Below, in pieces: positions 1-6,199 of a DNA stretch of 10,985 bases; positions within the stretch are counted from its first letter, which is position 1, and the number at the start of each line of letters is the position of its first letter. The translations under genes were made by a program, and so were the position numbers. The notes under the pieces are model-generated. The model saw nothing but the letters and a program-made list of their open reading frames with translations. It searched no databases and was not told the DNA's origin. This stretch comes from Calditrichota bacterium (GTDB lineage Bacteria; Calditrichota; Calditrichia; RBG-13-44-9; J075), in the NCBI GenBank assembly GCA_024275555.1, contig JAJRYW010000365.1:1-10985 (forward strand). Reading direction: 5' to 3'.

Positions 1-548
1 GCCTCCACCCGGGTGCGCTCCAAAACATTCTGGGCAATACGTATTCCCTCTTCCTGGGCTTCTTTCTCAATATCTTTCAGCAGAACTTGTTTGGCTTCTT
101 CCCGGGAAAGCCCCGAGATTTCCTCCAGTTTCTGGATTTCCTCGGTGATCAGTTGATGCAGTTCCTCGGTTTTACGCTGCAGATAAGCTTCCTTTTCGCT
201 TAATTGCTTGGATTGCTGCTCAACCTCCCGTTCCTTTTTATCCACCACCTCGGCTTTCCGGTCGATATCCACTTCACGCTGGTCTAACTGGTATTCCATT
301 TTGCTCAGTTGAGATTTCCGCTGCTCAAGCTCTCCCTCCAATTGTTGCTTTAACTGGTAAATCTCTTCCTGCGCTTCAATCAGTTTTTCTTTTTTGGTGG
401 TTTCCGCTTCCTTCTCGGCATCTTCAAGTATAGCTTCCGCAAGTTTCCTGGCATTTAGTAACGATTTATTTGAAGTTATCTTAAGGTATAAGAATACAGC
501 GGCACCACCAATCACAATTCCAATAATCAAGGCAACAGCCCATTCCAT
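1..548 (-). CDS. rny: Ribonuclease Y, N-terminal part (gene cut by window edge)
   Basis: RNase Y is a membrane-anchored endoribonuclease that initiates mRNA decay. Only the first 182 codons are inside the window; the KH and HD domains that would carry RNA binding and catalysis lie beyond the left edge. The visible protein begins MEWAVALIIGIVIGG, giving one N-terminal membrane segment (about residues 4-22). A long, highly charged coiled coil rich in Glu, Lys and Gln follows, ending in the family-typical stretch EEISGLSREEAKQVLL (about residues 140-155). The ATG at 548 is preceded by a strong Shine-Dalgarno GGAGGTG at 7 bases, which fixes the start. The frame is open to base 1. It lies downstream of zapA and the 6S RNA gene on the same strand. 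The spacer after the 6S terminator is about 80 bp and I found no convincing promoter there. Identification rests on N-terminal architecture and the EISGLSREEAK motif; the absence of the catalytic part is due only to the window. Confidence 0.9.
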   Translation of the reverse strand, partial: MEWAVALIIGIVIGGAAVFLYLKITSNKSLLNARKLAEAILEDAEKEAETTKKEKLIEAQEEIYQLKQQLEGELEQRKSQLSKMEYQLDQREVDIDRKAEVVDKKEREVEQQSKQLSEKEAYLQRKTEELHQLITEEIQKLEEISGLSREEAKQVLLKDIEKEAQEEGIRIAQNVLERTRVE

Positions 549-628
549 GATGTTCACCTCCGCTTAAGTGCAAAAGAAGATAGTGTTGGTGCGATCCCCC
601 AATGCTTTTAGATTTGATGTTCCTTCAT

Positions 629-652
629 AAAAAAATCCCTGCACAGTTCAGG
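629..652 (-). terminator. Intrinsic terminator at the 3' end of 6S RNA
   Basis: On the minus strand the 3' arm of the 6S closing stem (CCTGAACTGTGCAGGG) is followed, after one A, by seven T residues (629-635). The closing stem therefore seems to double as the terminator stem. Its 5' partner arm is at 790-806. This would separate 6S transcription from rny, at least partly. Confidence 0.6.
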
Positions 653-806
653 CACATTTGAAGAAGAACCTGTGTTCGACACAGTGGGTGTCTGCCCAAA
701 CGGTTCACGCTTCCTTCTCGAAGAAGGCCTGCATTAGACGTCCGGAGTCAAACTCCCATATTCATAGTGTTGGTTCTTCCAAATGATAACCTGAACCACT
801 GCAGGG
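637..806 (-). ncRNA. ssrS: 6S RNA (SsrS), about 170 nt
   Basis: 6S RNA mimics an open promoter and sequesters housekeeping RNA polymerase holoenzyme. The 5' end CCCTGCAGTGGTTCAGG (790-806) pairs with the 3' end CCTGAACTGTGCAGGG (637-652) through two helices of 7 and 6 bp around a small internal loop. Inside it, CATTTG-GAAGAACC pairs with GGTTCTTC-TT-CAAATG, giving another 14 pairs with a 2-nt bulge. A large bubble follows. Its 3' side carries ACACCCA and a small hairpin CTGTGT-CGA-ACACAG, as is usual for the family. The apical arm includes the stem-loop CCTTCT-TCG-AGAAGG. The position just after zapA matches the zapA-ssrS linkage known in many bacteria. The 5' end is only about 8 bases past the zapA stop codon, so the promoter must lie inside zapA or the RNA is processed from the operon transcript. 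A TTGACA at 848-843 exists, but no good -10 element is at the right distance. The family call comes from structure and context, not from a covariance search. Confidence 0.88.
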
Positions 807-813
807 ATATGTT

Positions 814-1122
814 TTAAACCTCAGAATGAAAACTTATATGGTTGTCAATCTGTTGACATAGATCCTTTGTTTTATTCTCTAATTCAGAAAGTTTTTTCTC
901 CAAATTAGCACATTGTGCTTTAAGGGTAAAAAGTTCATCAGCGATATTCAGGGCGGCCAATACCGCAATCTTGGTCTGAGATTTTACTTTCGTATTTTCC
1001 GAAAGTACCGCAATCTTTCGATCCACAAACCGGGCAACCTTTTCTACATGCTCAGGCTCCTGGTCGGATTTGAGCGAATAGCCGGCGCCGAAAATTTCTA
1101 CCTGGAGCGTATGTTTACCCAT
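814..1122 (-). CDS. zapA: Cell division protein ZapA
   Basis: ZapA binds FtsZ and bundles its protofilaments at the division ring. The 102-residue protein has the family layout. An N-terminal globular part (KHTLQVEIFGAGYSLKS, then EPEHVEKVARFVDRKI) resembles the ZapA pattern of a short beta region followed by the VARxVDxK helix. A long C-terminal helix and coiled coil (about residues 50-95) carry the characteristic IAVLAALNIADELF stretch. The length is typical. A GTG lies immediately upstream at 1125; I prefer the ATG at 1122, though neither has a clear Shine-Dalgarno sequence. The gene follows the small coiled-coil gene by about 43 bp, and 6S RNA begins right after its stop. It is probably co-transcribed with pheT and the coiled-coil gene. 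Confidence 0.92.
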   Translation of the reverse strand: MGKHTLQVEIFGAGYSLKSDQEPEHVEKVARFVDRKIAVLSENTKVKSQTKIAVLAALNIADELFTLKAQCANLEKKLSELENKTKDLCQQIDNHISFHSEV

Positions 1123-1165
1123 CACGTCGTTCTAAATTCTAAGGTTTTACATGGTCATGAAAAAT

Positions 1166-1477
1166 CTAAACATCCAATTTATCAAGTTTGACTGCCAGAC
1201 GTTCTACTTTATTTTTGATGAGTTTTTCCTTCTCCTTCAATAATTTGTTTTCTTTTTTTAACTCGGTTAACTGGTTTTCTAATTTTTCAATCTCCGGTTG
1301 GTTTTGATGATTATGTTCTCCCCTTTCCATTAATTCAATTTTTTTTGTCAGGTTCCGATTTTCTTCTCTCAATGTATCAACTAAAGTCAACAGCTTCTCC
1401 ACCCGCTCTGCCAGGGCAGACAGGTGCAAATCTTCGCTCTCTAATCCCTCAAACTCAGGTTCTAAGCTGGGCGTCAT
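1166..1477 (-). CDS. Small coiled-coil protein, possibly ZapB-like division factor
   Basis: This is a 103-residue, hydrophilic, almost entirely helical protein. After an acidic start (MTPSLEPEFEGLESEDLHLS) it shows two heptad-repeat blocks: about residues 20-52 (LAERVEKLLTLVDTLREENR) and 61-102 (EKLENQLTELKKENKLLKEK). A short His/Asn/Gln-rich break (GEHNHQNQ) separates them. No catalytic motif, signal peptide or membrane segment is visible. The start ATG at 1477 lies 23 bp inside the end of pheT, in another frame, which suggests translational coupling; the ribosome binding site is weak. Its position directly before zapA suggests a division-ring accessory role like ZapB, but that rests on context and coiled-coil character. 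Low-complexity coiled coils are hard to assign, so the function stays tentative, although the gene itself is very likely real. Confidence 0.8.
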   Translation of the reverse strand: MTPSLEPEFEGLESEDLHLSALAERVEKLLTLVDTLREENRNLTKKIELMERGEHNHQNQPEIEKLENQLTELKKENKLLKEKEKLIKNKVERLAVKLDKLDV

Positions 1478-3833
1478 ATTCTTTCTGCAATGCTTTTAAA
1501 ATCTTACCGGTTGCTTGATTTACTTCCTCTTCCGTCAGCGTCTTTTCCGGCGATTGAAAGTGAAGCCGGAAGGCGACGCTTTTCTTGCCACTCGCCACCT
1601 GTTTGCCGCGATAGACGTCGAACACATCCATCCGGGTTAAAAAACGGCCGCCGTTTTTGCCGATGGTGTTCATCAACCCGCCCACGGGCAAAGTCTCATC
1701 GACCACCACGGCCAGGTCCCGCTCTACCCGCGGATACCTGGGAATCGGTTGATAAAGCTGCTCGGTAGAGCGCACCTCAAACAGCGTTGTCACATCAAGC
1801 TCTGCTACAAACACCGGGGATTCAATCTCGAACGCCTTCAGGAGTTCATCCCGAACTTTGCCAATATACCCCAGTGAGCGATGACCTGTTTTAATCCCTA
1901 ATGCCTGATTGGCAACGGCAAAATTATCATAATCAATAAATTCAAGGTTGTCAAGGGAAAATTTGTCAGCAAGTCGCTCCACAAACCCCTTAATATCATA
2001 AAAATCATAGCTTTGCCATTGGGAAGCCCAGAGGTCTTTTTCTCGCTTTCCGGTCAGGGCTACCCCCAGCTTCATCTGCTCCACCGGCTGCTTATCCAGG
2101 CTGCCCGGGTGCTTAAAGATGCGCCCGATTTCAAATACGGCCAGATCGCTGATTTGCCGGTTGATGTTCCACTGCAAAACCCCCAGCAGCGCCGGGATAA
2201 GACTGTTGCGCATCCCGTTCATATCCTGGCTGATCGGGTTTAAGATGGGGTAAATCGATTCCGCACTCCAGCCCTCCCATTTGGCCCGGTTGATCATGCT
2301 GTTGGTGACCACTTCCCGGTAGCCGATCCCACAAACCAGGTTCCGCAACTCGTCGATGAAATCGTCCATCGGGTTGGTTTTAGCCAGGTAAGGAAACGGA
2401 GCAGATACGGCGGTGGGGATGTTGTCGTATCCATAGAGCCGCCCGACCTCCTCGGCCAAATCGGCGCTCATGCGGATATCCGGGCGGAAGGTCGGCACAG
2501 TTACCCGCGGGCCATCAACCAGCAAACCGATCCGCTGCAGTTCCTCCGCCATCTGCTCCCGGGTCAGTTGAGTGCCCAGCAGCTTATTAATTTGTTCAAC
2601 TTTTAAATCTATTTCCACCGGGTGGATGGGAGAGGGGTAGGCGTCCACCACCCCTTTGCAGACTTCCCCGCCGCCCAACTCCAACATCAGTTGAGTCGCG
2701 CGGGCCTGGGCGTACAACACGCCGTTGGGGTCGGCCCCGCGTTCAAAACGCTGGGAAGCCTCGCTGCTGATTCCCAGGCAACGCACACTTTTTTGGATGT
2801 ATTCCGGGGTAAAATAGGCGCTTTCCAGCAACACCTCGGTGGTGTCGTCGACCACTTCGGAATTCAGCCCGCCCATGATACCGCCCAATGCCACCGGCTT
2901 CTCGGCGTCACAGATCAGCACCGTACCGGCCTTCAGGATATGTTCTTTCTCATCCAGCGTAATAAATTTTTCGCCCTCCCGGGATTCCCGGACGATTATT
3001 TTCCCGCCGGCAATAAAGCGAAAATCAAAGGCGTGCAGGGGGTGGCCGGTTTCCATCAGCACGTAGTTGGTGGCATCGACCAGGTTGTTGATAGAGCGCA
3101 CCCCCACGGCTTCCAGGCGGCGCACCATCCATTCCGGGGACGGCTGCACCGTCAGCCCCCGGATTAGGCGTGCGGCATATCTCGGGCAGCCTTCCGGGCA
3201 GAGAATTTCCACGGCCACATGCTGCTCCACCGGCGCCCCGGCCTCCGGAAAATCCGGCCTGGGCAGATGAAGCGGTTTGTCCAGGATAGCCGCGGCTTCC
3301 CGGGCAATCCCGATATGGGAAAGCGCATCCGGCCGGTTAGGAGTAACGGCCAGGTCCAAAATCCAATCCGTCTCGAAGTTGAGCGCTTTGGCCAGCGGCT
3401 CCCCGACAGCCAGGCCGTCCTCCAGCACCCAGATGCCCTCGGATTTATCGGCCAGCCCCAGTTCCTCTTCGGAGCAGATCATCCCCGCCGACTCTACCCC
3501 GCGGATTTTCGCTTTGCGGATTTTCAGCCCGACGGGCAGTTCCGCTCCCACGGTGGCCACGGCCACGGTTTGCCCGGCGGCCACGTTGGGCGCCCCGCAG
3601 ATAATCTGCAGCGGCTCGCCGCCGCCTACATCAACCGTGCACAGGGAAAGCTTATCCGCATTGGGATGGGCTTCCCTGGCCAGCACTTTGCCAATCACCA
3701 CCCCGGGGATATTCAGCCCCCGCTCGGCGACGCCGTCCACTTCAAATCCAACCATAGTCAGGCGTTCGGCAAGCTCGTGGGCGTCAATCGAAAGGTCTGT
3801 AAAATCGTTTAACCAGTTGTAGGAAATTTTCAT
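1455..3833 (-). CDS. pheT: Phenylalanine--tRNA ligase beta subunit
   Basis: PheT is the beta subunit of the alpha2-beta2 PheRS. It recognises tRNA-Phe and edits misacylated Tyr-tRNA-Phe. The 792-residue length is normal. Domains in order are: an N-terminal region (KISYNWLNDFTDL); the EMAP-like tRNA-binding domain at about 39-150 (VVIGKVLAREAHPNADKLSL, IICGAPNV); B3/B4 at about 210-390, with the editing-site stretch DATNYVLMETGHPLHAFD (His267) and GGIMGG (317-322); B5 at about 403-475, with the Mg-binding segment holding D452, D458, E461 and E462 followed by RLYGYDNIP; the catalytic-like core at about 485-690; and the C-terminal FDX-ACB anticodon-binding domain at about 698-791 (YPRVERDLAVVVDE). 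The ATG at 3833 overlaps the pheS stop by 4 bp (ATGA), and a GGAG lies upstream inside pheS, so the two subunits are translationally coupled. The 3' end overlaps the coiled-coil gene. Confidence 0.98.
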   Translation of the reverse strand: MKISYNWLNDFTDLSIDAHELAERLTMVGFEVDGVAERGLNIPGVVIGKVLAREAHPNADKLSLCTVDVGGGEPLQIICGAPNVAAGQTVAVATVGAELPVGLKIRKAKIRGVESAGMICSEEELGLADKSEGIWVLEDGLAVGEPLAKALNFETDWILDLAVTPNRPDALSHIGIAREAAAILDKPLHLPRPDFPEAGAPVEQHVAVEILCPEGCPRYAARLIRGLTVQPSPEWMVRRLEAVGVRSINNLVDATNYVLMETGHPLHAFDFRFIAGGKIIVRESREGEKFITLDEKEHILKAGTVLICDAEKPVALGGIMGGLNSEVVDDTTEVLLESAYFTPEYIQKSVRCLGISSEASQRFERGADPNGVLYAQARATQLMLELGGGEVCKGVVDAYPSPIHPVEIDLKVEQINKLLGTQLTREQMAEELQRIGLLVDGPRVTVPTFRPDIRMSADLAEEVGRLYGYDNIPTAVSAPFPYLAKTNPMDDFIDELRNLVCGIGYREVVTNSMINRAKWEGWSAESIYPILNPISQDMNGMRNSLIPALLGVLQWNINRQISDLAVFEIGRIFKHPGSLDKQPVEQMKLGVALTGKREKDLWASQWQSYDFYDIKGFVERLADKFSLDNLEFIDYDNFAVANQALGIKTGHRSLGYIGKVRDELLKAFEIESPVFVAELDVTTLFEVRSTEQLYQPIPRYPRVERDLAVVVDETLPVGGLMNTIGKNGGRFLTRMDVFDVYRGKQVASGKKSVAFRLHFQSPEKTLTEEEVNQATGKILKALQKEYDAQLRT

Positions 3834-4813
3834 GAGAATTGCTCCAGAAATCGCATATCATTTTCGAAGAACAAGCGGATATCATCAATGGCGTATTTCA
3901 GCATGGCCAGCCGGTCGATGCCCACGCCGAAGGCCCAGCCGGTGTATTTTTCCGGATCGATACCGACTTCGCTGAGCACATTGGGATGCACCATTCCGCA
4001 TCCCAGCAGTTCCAGCCAGCGCCCCCCGCGGGAAGATTCCCACCATAAGTCCATTTCCGCGCTGGGCTCGGTAAAGGGGAAGTAGCTGGGACGGAACCGT
4101 ACTTTGAATTCTTTGCCGAACATTTCCCGGACAAAGACGGAGAGCACCGCCTTCAGATCGGCCATGCTGACGCCTTCATCCACACACAACCCTTCCACCT
4201 GGTGAAAGACCGGGGAGTGGCTGGCGTCCGGGGTGTCGCGCCGGTAGACCCGCCCGGGGGCAATAATGCGCACCGGCGGCTTTTGCCGGAGCATGGTGCG
4301 GATCTGTACCGGGGAGGTGTGGGTGCGCAGCACCAGGTCTTCGGTAATGTAAAGGGTATCCTGCATATTCCGGGCCGGGTGCAGCCGGGGAATATTCAGC
4401 GCCTCAAAATTGTAGTAGTCGGTTTCCACTTCCGGGCCGTCTGCCACGGTAAAACCCAGTTTGGCAAAAATTTGCTTGGCTTCCTCGCGCACCACGGAGA
4501 GGGGATGCTTGCCGCCGTAGGCAGGCTGTCTTCCCGGCAGGGTCAGGTCTATGGTGCTCTCTTTTTTGGCTGCCCCAAATTGTTCTTTGCTCTGCCGGAT
4601 CAGCTCTTCCACTTCCCGGCGCAACTCGTTGAGCATTTTACCGACCGCGGGGCGCTCCGCTTTGTCGACTTGCCCGAGCTGCTTAAACAGCCCGGTAACC
4701 AACCCGTTTTTGCCCAGGAACTTGATGCGGAATTGTTCTACCGCCCGGGCGTCGCTAAGCTGTTGGAAATCTTGCAAAAATTGCGCGCGTACCTGATCAA
4801 TCTGTTCCTTCAT
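3830..4813 (-). CDS. pheS: Phenylalanine--tRNA ligase alpha subunit
   Basis: PheS is the catalytic class II subunit of PheRS, which activates phenylalanine and charges tRNA-Phe in the cytoplasm. The protein has 327 residues, as expected. An N-terminal coiled-coil arm occupies about 1-85 (FRIKFLGKNGLVTGLFKQL). The catalytic core follows, with motif 1 around KHPLSVVREEAKQIFAKLGF (102-121), motif 2 GRVYRRDTPDASHSPVFHQVEG (187-208), the Phe-pocket stretch FPFTEPSAEMD (245-255) and motif 3 GVGIDRLAMLKY (296-307). I chose the ATG at 4813 because the frame upstream (to 4885) runs through leader hairpins and reads as non-family sequence, and because GGAG sits 7 bases before this ATG. The gene is separated from rplT by a terminator-like hairpin, so it may have its own promoter or depend on read-through. 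Confidence 0.97.
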   Translation of the reverse strand: MKEQIDQVRAQFLQDFQQLSDARAVEQFRIKFLGKNGLVTGLFKQLGQVDKAERPAVGKMLNELRREVEELIRQSKEQFGAAKKESTIDLTLPGRQPAYGGKHPLSVVREEAKQIFAKLGFTVADGPEVETDYYNFEALNIPRLHPARNMQDTLYITEDLVLRTHTSPVQIRTMLRQKPPVRIIAPGRVYRRDTPDASHSPVFHQVEGLCVDEGVSMADLKAVLSVFVREMFGKEFKVRFRPSYFPFTEPSAEMDLWWESSRGGRWLELLGCGMVHPNVLSEVGIDPEKYTGWAFGVGIDRLAMLKYAIDDIRLFFENDMRFLEQFS

Positions 4814-4825
4814 CGCTGTTCTCCG

Positions 4826-4899
4826 GGGGAGATGGTCGCCTCTCCCCTGCTCTGTTTGAATCGGTTTTTGCAATTGACACGACAAAACGAGTTTTGTCG
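4826..4899 (-). promoter_or_regulatory. Structured pheS 5' leader with two hairpins
   Basis: Between the terminator hairpin and pheS, the minus strand holds a perfect 9-bp inverted repeat CGACAAAAC/GTTTTGTCG with 2 bases between (4880-4899). A second 7-bp stem GGGGAGA/TCTCCCC with an 8-base loop follows (4826-4847). The second hairpin ends one base before the ribosome binding site GGAG (4821-4824), so it could influence pheS translation. I found no Phe-rich leader peptide and no T-box features. A regulatory role is an inference from structure only. Confidence 0.4.
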
Positions 4900-4911
4900 C
4901 TCCTGCCGGAT

Positions 4912-4951
4912 AAAAAAATAGGAATTGAATACAAGACTCAATTCCTATTTT
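4912..4951 (-). terminator. Intrinsic terminator or attenuator between rplT and pheS
   Basis: A perfect 14-bp inverted repeat AAAATAGGAATTGA / TCAATTCCTATTTT (4915-4928 and 4938-4951) encloses a 9-base loop. On the minus strand it is followed directly by a run of T residues (4912-4918). It lies about 20 bp after the rplT stop. The stem is AT-rich, so termination may be partial, letting pheST be transcribed at a lower level than the ribosomal-protein genes. Confidence 0.75.
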
Positions 4952-4970
4952 CGTCGAGGCAAGCCGGCCG

Positions 4971-5318
4971 TCAAGCGCTTACTTGCTCGACCAATGCTTT
5001 AAATGTTTCCGGTTCATGCATGGCGATATGCGCCAGCGCTTTGCGATCCAGTTCGATGTTTTTTTCACTCAAACCGTGCATGAATTTGGAATAGGTAATT
5101 CCGTTCATGCGGCAGGCTGCGTTAATCCGCACAATCCAGAGCCGCCGGAAGAGACGCTTTTTCTGGCGGCGATCCCGATAGGCGTACTGCAGACTCTTTT
5201 CCACCTGATCTTTTGCCGTGCGGTATAAACGGCTTTTGCCCAGCCGGTACCCTTTAGCGAGTTTTAAAATCTTTTTATGCCGTTGTTTGGCGGCAACATT
5301 GTTTTTTGCTCTGGACAT
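4971..5318 (-). CDS. rplT: 50S ribosomal protein L20
   Basis: L20 binds 23S rRNA early in 50S assembly and in several bacteria represses its own operon. The protein has 115 residues, the normal size. The basic N-terminal extension (MSRAKNNVAAKQRHKKILKL) threads into rRNA. The signature KGYRLGKSRLYRTAKDQVEK follows, then AYRDRRQKKRLFRRLWIVRINAA, and the C-terminal globular part ends in AHIAMHEPETFKALVEQVSA. It starts at ATG 5318 with GGAG upstream. The second residue is Ser where Pro is most common. It follows rpmI by 66 bp and is followed by a terminator-like hairpin, so the thrS-infC-rpmI-rplT transcript probably ends or is attenuated here. Confidence 0.98.
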   Translation of the reverse strand: MSRAKNNVAAKQRHKKILKLAKGYRLGKSRLYRTAKDQVEKSLQYAYRDRRQKKRLFRRLWIVRINAACRMNGITYSKFMHGLSEKNIELDRKALAHIAMHEPETFKALVEQVSA

Positions 5319-5384
5319 GGTTCTTATCTCCGAATTTTATCTTCTTCTTTAATCGTACATACAAGGTCCTGTCTTCCGGGCGGT

Positions 5385-5582
5385 TTAGGATTCCAGGATC
5401 ATCGCTTTTACCCTGGCAGTATCCGAATCATGCACATAGGTGTATTTGCGCAATTTCCGCTTCCGCTTGGGAGATTTTTTGGTCAAAATATGACTTTTGT
5501 AATTCCGGCGATGCTTCACTTTTCCGGAGCCGGTTGTTTTAAAGCGCTTTTTAGCGCCCCGATTCGACTTCATCTTTGGCAT
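5385..5582 (-). CDS. rpmI: 50S ribosomal protein L35
   Basis: L35 is a small, very basic 50S protein. The ATG at 5582 gives 65 residues beginning MPKMKSNRGAKKRFKTTGSG, the typical L35 start and length. HRRNYKSHILTKKSPKRKRK and a short C-terminal helix follow. A TTG six bases upstream would add two residues but does not fit the family; GAGGT lies 8 bases before the ATG and supports the choice. It sits between infC and rplT, the widely conserved order. Confidence 0.97.
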   Translation of the reverse strand: MPKMKSNRGAKKRFKTTGSGKVKHRRNYKSHILTKKSPKRKRKLRKYTYVHDSDTARVKAMILES

Positions 5583-5660
5583 GTTCAACTACCTCATTTT
5601 ATTTAGATTCAATCCGAATACAATCTGTTCAGGTCCTTACATCAGCAAAATGAAATTCCC

Positions 5661-6173
5661 TTAACGGCTGGTGAGGGTCAGGGTCATGCGGCGGCCTTCC
5701 ATCTTGACATGGGTCTCGGGCACTGCGATATCATCCAGGCTTTCCACCACACGATCCAACATTTCCCGGCCCATATCTTTGTAGGCCAACTCCCGGCCCC
5801 GGAAGATCACGGTAAACTTTACCTTATTTTTTTGCTCCAGGAATTTCCGGGCATGTTTCAGTTTCGTTTCCAAATCATGCGAGTCGGTTTTGGGGCGCAT
5901 GCGAATTTCCTTTACGGTAATCACATGCTGTCTTTTTTTTCCTTCTTTTTCCTTCTTACTCTTTTCGTATTGATACTTCCCAAAATCCATAATCCGGCAC
6001 ACCGGGGGGGTTGCGTTCGGAGCAACCTCAACCAGATCCAGTTGAGCGGCCTCGGCTCTGCGCAGGGCCTGCTCCAGGGGAATGACGCCTAACTGCTCCC
6101 CTTTTTCATCGATTACCCGCACTTGCGGTACTTTGATCTGGTCATTAATCCTGGTAAATTTTTGTTTGCTGAT
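5661..6173 (-). CDS. infC: Translation initiation factor IF-3, probable AUC start
   Basis: IF-3 binds the 30S subunit, prevents premature 50S joining and proofreads the start codon. The N-terminal domain begins SKQKFTRINDQIKVPQVRVI and includes LDLVEVAPNATPPVCRIMDF. A Lys-rich linker (YEKSKKEKEGKKRQH) leads to the C-terminal domain with VKEIRMRPKTDSHDLETKL, KHARKFLEQKNKVKFTVIFR and GREL. From the AUC codon at 6173 it has 170 residues, about the family norm. An in-frame ATG at 6194 would add seven residues (MNLREDN), but those codons contain the Shine-Dalgarno sequence GGGAGG itself, and that ATG has only a weak upstream site. The gene begins within 30 bp of the thrS stop and is followed by rpmI and rplT, so it belongs to the same operon. 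The protein identity is certain; the start is an inference. Confidence 0.96.
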   Translation of the reverse strand: MSKQKFTRINDQIKVPQVRVIDEKGEQLGVIPLEQALRRAEAAQLDLVEVAPNATPPVCRIMDFGKYQYEKSKKEKEGKKRQHVITVKEIRMRPKTDSHDLETKLKHARKFLEQKNKVKFTVIFRGRELAYKDMGREMLDRVVESLDDIAVPETHVKMEGRRMTLTLTSR

Positions 6174-6184
6174 GTTGTCCTCCC
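6171..6184 (-). promoter_or_regulatory. infC ribosome binding site with AUC start codon
   Basis: On the minus strand GGGAGG (6184-6179) is followed by ACAAC and then ATC (6173-6171). A 5-base spacing from a perfect Shine-Dalgarno to ATC, exactly where IF-3 homologues begin, points to AUC initiation. Known infC genes often use AUU or other non-AUG codons, which IF-3 discriminates against, so that the factor limits its own synthesis. Confidence 0.7.
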
Positions 6185-6199
6185 GAAGGTTCATTCGAC

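Noticed and set aside
843..848. TTGACA inside the end of zapA as a 6S RNA -35 element
   Set aside because: At 16-18 bp downstream there is no acceptable -10 hexamer, and the better AT-rich candidate (TTTAAA at 818-813) is 24 bp away.
2622..3822. Long open frames on the plus strand opposite pheT (up to about 197 codons)
   Set aside because: They lie entirely antisense to a well-supported PheT, show low-complexity composition (Arg, Pro, Ser, His rich) and have no family resemblance. They are by-products of GC-rich codon usage.
4814..4885. N-terminal extension of PheS by 24 residues
   Set aside because: The extension passes through leader hairpins, does not resemble PheS N-termini, and the ATG at 4813 has a good GGAG.
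4202..4921. 239-codon plus-strand frame opposite pheS
   Set aside because: It mirrors a complete PheS with intact class II motifs and runs into the structured leader; no independent support.
4880..4956. Antiterminator pairing between the sequence preceding the rplT terminator and the downstream pheS leader arm
   Set aside because: CGACGAAA can pair with TTTTGTCG, but the partner arm is transcribed only after the terminator, so it could not prevent termination during transcription.
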